Below are positions 1 to 5,557 of a stretch of DNA of 6,018 nt, one piece after another. The position numbers were made by a program, and so were the translations under genes. How positions within the stretch are numbered: position 1 is the first letter of the stretch; each line of letters starts with the position of its first letter. The stretch comes from an uncultured Lachnospiraceae bacterium. Lineage in GTDB: Bacteria; Bacillota; Clostridia; Lachnospirales; Lachnospiraceae. The stretch lies in the NCBI GenBank assembly GCA_905236585.1, contig CAJOQZ010000243.1, positions 1 to 6,018 of the forward strand, written 5' to 3'. The notes beneath the pieces are model-generated. The model was not told the origin of the DNA. It ran no database searches and saw nothing but the letters and a program-made list of their open reading frames with translations.

Positions 1-1199
1 GGGACATGATCGTGGAAGCGACGGGTGCGCCGGTTTCTGTTCCCGTGGGGAATGAATGTATCGGCAGGATGTTCAACGTGCTCGGGGAGCCGATTGACGG
101 AGGAGCGGCGATTCCTTCGGATGTAGGGCGCAGGGCGATCCATCGGCATGCGCCCGGATTCGACGAGCAGAGCGTTGAGGTTGAAATCTTAGAGACCGGC
201 ATCAAGGTCATCGATCTGCTCGAACCCTATTTGAAGGGCGGCAAAATCGGTTTGTTCGGCGGCGCCGGCGTCGGCAAGACGGTACTGATTCAGGAATTGA
301 TCCATAATGTGGCGTTAGAACACGGTGGGTATTCGATCTTCACCGGCGTAGGCGAACGCAGCCGCGAAGGCAACGACTTATGGAACGAGATGCGTGAGAG
401 CGGCACGATTGATAAGACCGCCATGGTCTTCGGTCAGATGAATGAGTCGCCGGGCGTGCGGATGCGCGTGGCGCTTACCGGTCTTACGATGGCGGAGTAT
501 TTTCGGGATGTCGAACACAAGGACGTACTTTTGTTCATTGACAATATTTTCCGTTTTGTGCAGGCAGGGTCGGAGGTTTCGACACTTTTGGGACATATGC
601 CTTCCGCTGTGGGCTATCAGCCGACGTTGGCGCAGGACATGGGGCATTTGCAGGAGCGGATCACATCCACGAGGGACGGCTCCGTTACCTCGGTACAGGC
701 GGTGTACGTACCGGCGGACGATCTGACGGACCCGGCGCCGGCGACGGTGTTTTCCCATTTGGACGCGACGACGGTGCTCTCCCGCGAGATTGCGGAGCAG
801 GGAATTTATCCGGCGGTTGACCCGTTGAAATCCACCTCGCGGATATTATCCGAGGACGCGGTCGGAAAACGGCATTACCGGACGGCGAGGGCGGTGCAGG
901 AGTGCTTGCAGAAGTACCGGGAACTGCAGGATATTATTGCCATTTTGGGCTTGGAGGAACTTTCTGACGAAGACCGCATGGTCGTAAACCGGGCGCGCAA
1001 GGTGACGCGGTTTTTATCCCAACCGATGTTCGTTGCGGAGAAGTTTACCGGGGTAAAGGGCGTTTATGTTCCGGTGGAAGAGACCATCCGGGGATTCGAT
1101 GAGATCCTTAACGGCGCATATGACGATCTGCCGGAGATGGCATTTTATAACGTAGGGACGATTGAGGATGTGAAAGAGAAGGCGAAGACGCTGTTATGA
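1..1199 (+). CDS. atpD: F1Fo ATP synthase subunit beta, 5' partial
   Basis: This is the catalytic beta subunit of F-type ATP synthase, which makes or hydrolyses ATP in the F1 head on the cytoplasmic face of the membrane. The frame is open through the window start, so the first ATG (position 6) is internal and roughly 65-70 N-terminal residues (beta-barrel domain) are missing. Counting from that Met, the P-loop GGAGVGKT is residues 85-92 (258-281), the catalytic Glu of GVGERSREG is 117, the Walker B Asp of VLLFIDN is 179, and the strongly conserved MPSAVGYQPTLA and VPADDLTDPAPAT blocks follow. The C-terminal helical domain carries EELSDED (954-974), a variant of the DELSEED lever. Other small departures from the usual consensus are GERS for GERT, NDLW for NDLY and FRFVQ for FRFTQ. 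All catalytic residues are present, so it should be active. The stop overlaps the atpC start by 4 bases (ATGA, 1196-1199), which suggests translational coupling. Identity is certain; only the N-terminus is unseen. Confidence 0.98.
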   Translation, partial: DMIVEATGAPVSVPVGNECIGRMFNVLGEPIDGGAAIPSDVGRRAIHRHAPGFDEQSVEVEILETGIKVIDLLEPYLKGGKIGLFGGAGVGKTVLIQELIHNVALEHGGYSIFTGVGERSREGNDLWNEMRESGTIDKTAMVFGQMNESPGVRMRVALTGLTMAEYFRDVEHKDVLLFIDNIFRFVQAGSEVSTLLGHMPSAVGYQPTLAQDMGHLQERITSTRDGSVTSVQAVYVPADDLTDPAPATVFSHLDATTVLSREIAEQGIYPAVDPLKSTSRILSEDAVGKRHYRTARAVQECLQKYRELQDIIAILGLEELSDEDRMVVNRARKVTRFLSQPMFVAEKFTGVKGVYVPVEETIRGFDEILNGAYDDLPEMAFYNVGTIEDVKEKAKTLL

Positions 1200-1603
1200 A
1201 TGTATTTTATCTGCAAATATTTGAAGCGGATTCGGTTTTTTTCGAAGGACGCGTCGAGCGTCTTTCGGTGCCGTCCGTGGACGGGCGCTACGGCGTCGAA
1301 GCGAAGCATGAGAATGTGGTGATACCGATTGTGCCGGGGCGGATTGAATTTATCCCCGAAAAAAGCAAAAAAGAGATCGGCTTTGTCTCCGAAGGGATGA
1401 TGCGCGTAGAGGACAACCGGGTGCTTGTGCTTGTCGAATCCGCCGAGCGGGTGGATGAGATCGACGAGCAGCGCGCCCTTAAAGAAGAGTCGGACGCGAA
1501 AGAAATGATGCTGCGGGAGCAGAGTCTGCGGGAATATTATCTTGCGGAGGCGATGCTAAGGCGCGCGGTTGAACGGCTTAAAATCAAGCGTGAGTGGGGG
1601 TAA
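1196..1603 (+). CDS. atpC: F1Fo ATP synthase subunit epsilon
   Basis: This 135-residue protein has the normal length for the epsilon subunit, the part of the rotor stalk that links gamma to the c-ring and can inhibit ATP hydrolysis. Residues 1-85 fit the N-terminal beta-sandwich: an FxLQIF-type first strand, VFFEGRVERLSVPSVDGRYGV, then HENVVIPIVPG, and a GFVSEGMMRVEDNRVLVL block. Residues 86-135 are charged and helical, the regulatory helix pair. At residues 89-94, IDEQRA fits the I/L-D-x-x-R-A motif that binds ATP in the epsilon subunit of Bacillus PS3. The ATG lies inside the last codons of atpD and has only a weak purine-rich site upstream (GAGAAGG, about 12 bases away), so translation probably depends on coupling to atpD. 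The order atpD-atpC at the end of an atp operon is typical of F-type ATP synthases. The frame is intact. Confidence 0.95.
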   Translation: MNVFYLQIFEADSVFFEGRVERLSVPSVDGRYGVEAKHENVVIPIVPGRIEFIPEKSKKEIGFVSEGMMRVEDNRVLVLVESAERVDEIDEQRALKEESDAKEMMLREQSLREYYLAEAMLRRAVERLKIKREWG

Positions 1604-1624
1604 TCGTCCGTGAACAGGGAGACA

Positions 1625-2803
1625 ATGCAGTACCGCACCAATCAGAAGAACGGGCAGGAGCTTTCCGTTTTGGGCTTCGGCTGTATGCGCTTTACGAGAA
1701 GGGGCGCAGGCATCGATCAAAAGAAAGCAAATCGGGAACTAAAGCGGGCGCTTGACCTTGGGGTCAATTACTTCGACACCGCATACATATATAACGGAAG
1801 CGAGGTCTGCCTCGGCAAGTTTATGGAGGAGTACGGCTGTCGCGATAAGATGAATATCGCGACGAAACTGCCGCAGTATCTGATTAAAAAAGACGGCGAT
1901 ATCGACCGCTATTTTACGGAGCAGTTAAGCCGACTTAAGACCGACCATATCGAATATTATCTGATGCATATGTTAAATGACGTGCGCACATGGCGGCGCC
2001 TTTGCGATATGGGGGTCGATACATGGCTTGAAGAAAAAAAGGCATCCGGGCGCATCGCAAACATCGGCTTTTCTTTTCACGGCGGGACTTCCGCGTTTAA
2101 GGAACTGATCGACGCGTACCACTGGGACTTCTGCCAGATTCAGTTCAACTATATGGACGAGCACGCACAGGCGGGGATCGAAGGCTTATCTTACGCTTAT
2201 GAGAAGGGGATTCCGGTCATCATCATGGAGCCCCTGCGCGGCGGAAGACTTGTGAATAATCTGCCGGAGGAAGCATACCGCGAATTGGAAAAAATGTCCG
2301 AGAAGCGTTCTCCCGCGGACTGGGCGCTGCGGTGGATCTGGAACCACAAGGAGGTAAACGTCGTCTTATCCGGGATGAATGATGTCGCGCAAGTAGATGA
2401 AAACTGCCGGATCGCGGCGGAAAGTCTGCCGGACGCCCTCTCAGAAGAAGAACTTGCGTTATATCCGCGTCTGCTTGCGGCGATCCATGCCTCCACGAAG
2501 GTCGGCTGCACGGGCTGCGGCTACTGCCAGCCGTGTCCGCAGGGCGTGGATATTCCGATGTGCTTTTCTGCTTATAATAATTCGTTCCGGGATTATTTCA
2601 CCGGATTTCGGGAGTACATCATGTGTACGACCATGCGCAGAAAACGTTCCAATGCCGGACTCTGTATCGAATGCGGCAAATGCGAGAGGCATTGTCCGCA
2701 GTCGATTCCGATTCGAAAAGAACTCGCGGCGGTCCGTCGGCGGATGGAGCATCCCATATATAAACTCGCGGCGGCGGGAATGAAATTGTTCATAAGGTAT
2801 TAG
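1625..2803 (+). CDS. Aldo/keto reductase with C-terminal dicluster 4Fe-4S domain
   Basis: This is a predicted NAD(P)H-linked oxidoreductase of the aldo/keto reductase superfamily, resembling the COG1453 group; its substrate is unknown. Numbering from the ATG at 1625 (392 residues), the barrel opens with LSVLGFGCMRF. It keeps the catalytic tetrad as Asp51 and Tyr56 (FDTAYIY), Lys81 (ATKLP) and His115 (YLMHM). SGMNDVAQVDEN near the end of the barrel matches the usual cofactor-binding region. Two cysteine motifs follow: CTGCGYCQPCP (Cys295, 298, 301, 304) and CIECGKCERHCP (Cys347, 350, 353, 357), enough ligands for two 4Fe-4S clusters. An electron-transfer role with ferredoxin or a flavoprotein is inferred. 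The start is ambiguous: a GTG at 1610 adds five residues and follows a G-rich stretch 9 bases away, whereas the ATG at 1625 has AGGGAG (1616-1621) at a short 3-base spacing. I chose ATG because relatives usually begin Met-x-Tyr-Arg. It lies just after atpC, probably in the same transcript. Confidence 0.9.
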   Translation: MQYRTNQKNGQELSVLGFGCMRFTRRGAGIDQKKANRELKRALDLGVNYFDTAYIYNGSEVCLGKFMEEYGCRDKMNIATKLPQYLIKKDGDIDRYFTEQLSRLKTDHIEYYLMHMLNDVRTWRRLCDMGVDTWLEEKKASGRIANIGFSFHGGTSAFKELIDAYHWDFCQIQFNYMDEHAQAGIEGLSYAYEKGIPVIIMEPLRGGRLVNNLPEEAYRELEKMSEKRSPADWALRWIWNHKEVNVVLSGMNDVAQVDENCRIAAESLPDALSEEELALYPRLLAAIHASTKVGCTGCGYCQPCPQGVDIPMCFSAYNNSFRDYFTGFREYIMCTTMRRKRSNAGLCIECGKCERHCPQSIPIRKELAAVRRRMEHPIYKLAAAGMKLFIRY

Positions 2804-2812
2804 AGTAAGGAT

Positions 2813-2818
2813 AAGGGG
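2813..2818 (+). promoter_or_regulatory. Ribosome binding site for the beta-helix gene
   Basis: AAGGGG lies 7 bases before the ATG at 2826, a normal Shine-Dalgarno distance. It supports that ATG over the later in-frame ATG at codon 9. The 22-base gap after the reductase gene has no room for a separate promoter. Confidence 0.6.
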
Positions 2819-2825
2819 ATAATCA

Positions 2826-3500
2826 ATGGAAACAGCAGAGATCAAAAATATGTACGACCTATCCGAGACGATGGCGGAGGGGCTGTTCGACGGGAAAACG
2901 TACCCGTGGGAAGTGCTTCCCGAAATCGGCGATTTTATCAAAAAAATTGGACCGACGCTCGATGCGGATATATACGAAAAGCGGGGAGAAGACATCTGGG
3001 TCGCAAAGTCCGCGACGGTCGCGCCGACGGCGTTCTTAAACGGTCCGTTGATCATCGACGAGGATGCGGAGGTGCGCCACTGCGCTTTTATCCGGGGCAA
3101 TGCGATTGTCGGCAAGCATGCCGTGATCGGCAATTCGACGGAACTGAAAAACGTCGTGATTTTCAACGGCGTGCAGGTGCCGCATTATAACTATGTCGGC
3201 GATTCCGTTTTAGGACATAAATCGCATATGGGGGCGGGGTCGATCACGTCGAATGTGAAATCGGACAAGACCCTTGTCGTGGTAAAAGCCGAAAACGAGC
3301 AGATCGAAACAGGGCTGAAAAAATTCGGCGCCATGCTCGGCGATTTTGTCGAGGTCGGCTGCAACAGCGTTTTGAATCCGGGAACCGTCGTCGGGTGCCA
3401 TACCAATATCTATCCGCTGTCGTTGGTACGGGGAGTTGTTCCGGCGCATAGCGTCTATAAAAACCGGCAGGGAAGTGAAATTGCCCCCATGAGGGAATGA
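2826..3500 (+). CDS. Left-handed beta-helix acyltransferase resembling the GlmU C-terminal domain
   Basis: This 224-residue protein consists of a short helical N-terminus (about 1-45) and a left-handed beta-helix built from hexapeptide-like turns (about 57-210, e.g. IIDEDAEV, AIVGKHAVIG, SVLGHKSHMGAG, VEVGCNSVLNPGTVVG). By eye, residues 84-145 align without gaps to the acetyltransferase half of E. coli GlmU. On that alignment Arg90, Lys108, His120, Tyr123 and Asn143 correspond to Arg333, Lys351, the catalytic base His363, Tyr366 and Asn386. Asn377 is replaced by His134 and Tyr387 by Val144. There is no uridylyltransferase domain, so it is not a full GlmU, although such proteins are often labelled UDP-GlcNAc pyrophosphorylase. 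It probably transfers an acyl group from acyl-CoA to a sugar phosphate or similar acceptor, as a trimer in the cytoplasm. The substrate is unknown, and a non-enzymatic role is possible. It ends the apparent atp-reductase transcription unit. Confidence 0.85.
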   Translation: METAEIKNMYDLSETMAEGLFDGKTYPWEVLPEIGDFIKKIGPTLDADIYEKRGEDIWVAKSATVAPTAFLNGPLIIDEDAEVRHCAFIRGNAIVGKHAVIGNSTELKNVVIFNGVQVPHYNYVGDSVLGHKSHMGAGSITSNVKSDKTLVVVKAENEQIETGLKKFGAMLGDFVEVGCNSVLNPGTVVGCHTNIYPLSLVRGVVPAHSVYKNRQGSEIAPMRE

Positions 3501-3502
3501 TA

Positions 3503-3537
3503 TTGCTGCGGCAACCACTATATTTTGTGGTGCGCAA
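3503..3537 (+). other. Bulged stem-loop after the beta-helix gene
   Basis: Just after the stop codon, TTGC (3503-3506) pairs with GCAA (3534-3537). After a 4-base bulge, GC-A-ACCAC (3511-3518) pairs with GTGGTGC (3527-3533), leaving one bulged A and an 8-base loop. The total is about 11 bp. No U tract follows within 20 bases, so this is not a textbook intrinsic terminator. It may protect the 3' end of the transcript or assist termination in the AT-rich stretch downstream. Confidence 0.35.
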
Positions 3538-3593
3538 ATACTGTAAATACAAGGGTTTTAGCGGATTATGTTCTTTTTTTACAAAAAAAACGC

Positions 3594-3625
3594 GAAAAAA
3601 TGTGAATTTATTAGTGCATTTTTTC
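3594..3625. repeat. Perfect 9-bp inverted repeat in the chemoreceptor promoter region
   Basis: GAAAAAATG (3594-3602) and CATTTTTTC (3617-3625) are exact reverse complements separated by 14 bases. The right arm falls between the -35 position and the -10 box of the promoter for the following gene. That is where an operator would sit. An alternative is a weak AT-type terminator of the upstream unit, since the right arm contains T6. AT-rich DNA makes chance palindromes more likely. Confidence 0.45.
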
Positions 3626-3632
3626 TAAAGAA

Positions 3633-3641
3633 TGGTATAAT
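3633..3641 (+). promoter_or_regulatory. Extended -10 promoter for the chemoreceptor gene
   Basis: TGGTATAAT contains a consensus TATAAT (3636-3641) preceded by the TGn of an extended -10 element. The -35 position at 17-bp spacing (3613-3618, AGTGCA) matches TTGACA at only two positions, so this would be an extended-10-dependent promoter for the housekeeping sigma factor. Transcription would begin near 3648, giving a leader of about 40 bases. The leader contains AAAGGA (3673-3678), 10 bases before the ATG at 3689. The upstream A/T tracts could act as an UP element. Confidence 0.7.
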
Positions 3642-3688
3642 ATTTCGTGGATGTTTTTGCTCCAGCATAAAGAAAGGAATAAAACGAG

Positions 3689-5440
3689 ATGCGAAAGAAG
3701 AGAAAAAGAAAATTGGTGCTGCATGTCATTACGATAGCGGTTGTGGCATGTATTGCAGTAGCGACGGTTTTGGTTACGATTGGATCTCTTGAGGTTTCCG
3801 GCGTCTATGAGAACCTCATCGAAGAAGAACTTTCGGTTGGTGCAATCCAGATGGCGGATGAAATCGAGCGCATGTTTGAGGGCGAGTGGAATTTGGATGA
3901 AGACGACGTCCTCTGGAAAGGCGAGCATGCATTCAAGGGGCAGTTCATCGGCGCTTTGAAGGAGCGTACCGGACTGGACTACGCTATATTTTATGATAAC
4001 ATCCGAGCAATTACGACGGTTGATGGATCCCCGGTCGGACGGAAGAACGCAGATACGAAAGCACCGGATGACATCTATCAGAAAGTCGTAATCGGAAAGG
4101 GGCTGTATTATCGTCCGAACTATGTAGTAGCGGGGCAGAAGTATTCCGGCGTTTACGCACCGGTGCTTGCGGATGACGGCTCCGTCGGCGGCATGGTGGT
4201 CGCGTTCCGTAAGACGCACGACATCAACGAACATATTCGGAAAATTATTCTGACAATGGTATTCGCGGCGCTTGTCTGCGTAATTGTATTCTGTACGATC
4301 GGCGTATTCCTTTACAGGAGCAGTGCGGACGCGATGGCTGACATTGTATCCGGTATTACCCGTATGGCGCATGGGCATCTGACGGTTAAATTCAAAGAGA
4401 ACACCCTTGCCCGTGTCGATGAACTCGGTACTATCGGCGAAGAGGCAGAACTTTTGGTAAAGAAACTGTTCTCCGTTATTTCCGATTCCACACAGTTGTC
4501 GAACAACGTATCATCTTCGGGTACGGAACTTTCCAATTCCTCGGAGCAGGCTTCGCAGGCTTCCTTCCAGGTATCACAGGCGGTCGAGGACATCGCCAAG
4601 GGTGCGGTATCACAGGCGGAAAGCGTACAGACATCCGCAGAGGATACATCCAACATGGGTATGGACATCGACGGCGTATCGGATGAGGTAAGTACGCTTT
4701 CGGGCGCGACGGACAACATGAAAGAAGCGGCGGACCGCACGATTCAGACGGTCGATGCGCTGATTAACCACAATCAGGACGTCGTTTCGGCAATGAAGGT
4801 TATCGAGGACAACATCAATACGACGAATACATCCGTACAGGATATCGCACAGGCGTCAAGCGTCATCGACGATATCTCCACACAAACGAACCTGCTTTCC
4901 TTGAATGCTTCGATCGAAGCGGCGAGAGCCGGAGAGGCTGGCAAGGGCTTCGCGGTCGTTGCGGACGAAATCCGTGCATTGGCGGAGCAGTCAAAGGAAG
5001 CGGCGACGCAGATTTCCGAAATCGTCGAGAAGTTGGTTGAGGGTTCGCAGGAATCCGTCAAGACGGTCGGCGAGTTGAATGAAGCGTTCGAGGTACAGAG
5101 CCAGAAACTCGATGAGACGAAGACGGATATGGATTCGATGATTGCCGAAGTGAACAAAGTTTCCGAAGGTACGAAGCGGATCAATGAGCGCATCGACGCG
5201 GTCAACAATTCCAAGAACAGCCTGATTGAGATCATCTCCGATCTGTCGGCAATCTCGCAGGAGAACGCGGCGGCGACCGAGGAAACGAACGCATCGGTTG
5301 AAGAGTTGAACGCGACGTTCGAAGTCATCAACAAGTCCGCGGGCGACTTGAAGTCCATGGCGCAGGAGTTGGACGAGTTGATCAGTTTCTTCAAACTGGA
5401 GGATGACGGTTCAGATTTAGAGGAGGAATACGAGGACTGA
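3689..5440 (+). CDS. Methyl-accepting chemotaxis protein with single Cache sensor domain
   Basis: This 583-residue transmembrane chemoreceptor senses an external ligand and controls CheA through CheW. After a basic start (residues 2-8), TM1 spans about 9-31. The extracellular part (about 32-184) looks like a single Cache domain: TGLDYAIFYDN at 94-104 followed by ITTVDGSPVG, and YSGVYAPVLADDGSVGGM at 152-169. TM2 is about 186-209, then HAMP (about 210-262, with DELG at 244-247). The long coiled-coil signalling domain has its conserved hairpin tip at 399-432 (QTNLLSLNASIEAARAGE, then GKGFAVVADEIRALA). AAATEETNAS at 527-536 fits the methylation-site consensus, with Glu531 and Glu532 as likely targets. 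The C-terminus is acidic (EEEYED) and has no NWETF-type CheR tether. The ligand cannot be predicted. It has its own promoter and no adjacent che genes, so it is an orphan receptor feeding an array encoded elsewhere. Confidence 0.95.
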   Translation: MRKKRKRKLVLHVITIAVVACIAVATVLVTIGSLEVSGVYENLIEEELSVGAIQMADEIERMFEGEWNLDEDDVLWKGEHAFKGQFIGALKERTGLDYAIFYDNIRAITTVDGSPVGRKNADTKAPDDIYQKVVIGKGLYYRPNYVVAGQKYSGVYAPVLADDGSVGGMVVAFRKTHDINEHIRKIILTMVFAALVCVIVFCTIGVFLYRSSADAMADIVSGITRMAHGHLTVKFKENTLARVDELGTIGEEAELLVKKLFSVISDSTQLSNNVSSSGTELSNSSEQASQASFQVSQAVEDIAKGAVSQAESVQTSAEDTSNMGMDIDGVSDEVSTLSGATDNMKEAADRTIQTVDALINHNQDVVSAMKVIEDNINTTNTSVQDIAQASSVIDDISTQTNLLSLNASIEAARAGEAGKGFAVVADEIRALAEQSKEAATQISEIVEKLVEGSQESVKTVGELNEAFEVQSQKLDETKTDMDSMIAEVNKVSEGTKRINERIDAVNNSKNSLIEIISDLSAISQENAAATEETNASVEELNATFEVINKSAGDLKSMAQELDELISFFKLEDDGSDLEEEYED

Positions 5441-5454
5441 TCGTATCATTGTAT

Positions 5455-5491
5455 GGAACATAAAGGGCGGCGTAAGCAGTTGTTCCTTTTT
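5455..5491 (+). terminator. Weak intrinsic terminator candidate after the chemoreceptor gene
   Basis: GGAACA (5455-5460) and TGTTCC (5481-5486) form a 6-bp stem directly followed by TTTTT (5487-5491), about 15 bases after the stop codon. The loop is 20 bases, long for an efficient terminator, so partial termination is more likely. It is placed where the chemoreceptor transcript would be expected to end before eno. Confidence 0.4.
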
Positions 5492-5494
5492 GGA

Positions 5495-5520
5495 GCGGCG
5501 AACCGGCAGCGGTTCGCCGC
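5495..5520 (+). other. Strong GC-rich hairpin upstream of eno
   Basis: GCGGCGAACCG (5495-5505) and CGGTTCGCCGC (5510-5520) are perfect reverse complements enclosing the tetraloop GCAG, giving an 11-bp stem. On the + strand it is followed by GTCGAAACTAATAA, not a U tract. On the - strand the complement of the preceding T5 gives an A run, so it is not a standard intrinsic terminator in either direction. It lies 37 bases before the eno start and could be a structured 5' leader, a processing or stability element, or part of a two-hairpin terminator with the preceding T-run stem. I see no convincing promoter between it and eno; TATCAT at 5444-5449 is a possible -10 but lacks a -35. Confidence 0.6.
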
Positions 5521-5540
5521 GTCGAAACTAATAATATCTC

Positions 5541-5548
5541 AAAGGAGG
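5541..5548 (+). promoter_or_regulatory. Strong ribosome binding site for eno
   Basis: AAAGGAGG is a full match to the anti-Shine-Dalgarno sequence and ends 9 bases before the ATG at 5558. It decides the start in favour of 5558 over the in-frame ATG at 5570, which would be 21 bases away. Such strength fits a highly expressed glycolytic gene. Confidence 0.85.
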
Positions 5549-5557
5549 AAATGACAC

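Noticed and set aside
1..1603. An N-ATPase operon, which also places atpC right after atpD
   Set aside because: N-ATPase operons continue with atpQ, atpR, atpB and further subunits after atpC. Here a reductase follows, which matches the end of a standard F-type operon.
2459..3166. Long open frame on the - strand (235 codons)
   Set aside because: It runs antisense across the reductase end and the beta-helix start, both of which have clear family motifs. Its translation shows no recognisable domain, and the length is explained by codon bias of the + strand genes.
3574..3590. T7-AC-A8 palindrome as an intrinsic terminator
   Set aside because: No GC stem precedes the T run and the loop would be only two bases. 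It is more likely just AT-rich promoter-proximal DNA.
3626..3652. Sigma-28 type promoter for the chemoreceptor
   Set aside because: TAAA occurs at 3626-3629, but nothing like GCCGATAA lies at the required spacing, while a consensus extended -10 is present.
3568..3792. Small + strand frame of 74 codons before and over the chemoreceptor start
   Set aside because: It begins in an A/T palindrome without a ribosome binding site, spans the promoter, and overlaps the real gene in another frame.
3611..4378. Open frame of 255 codons on the - strand
   Set aside because: It is antisense to the chemoreceptor's membrane and sensor regions, shows no family signature, and runs through the + strand promoter. 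It is best explained as a shadow of the real gene.
4571..4619. Thirteen-base direct repeat (4571-4583 and 4607-4619)
   Set aside because: Both copies encode Val-Ser-Gln-Ala in the coiled coil in the same frame. This reflects helical repeat structure and codon choice, not a mobile or regulatory repeat.
4774..5394. Open frame of 206 codons on the - strand
   Set aside because: It is Ser/Ala-rich and antisense to the coiled-coil signalling domain, a typical shadow of a repetitive coding sequence.
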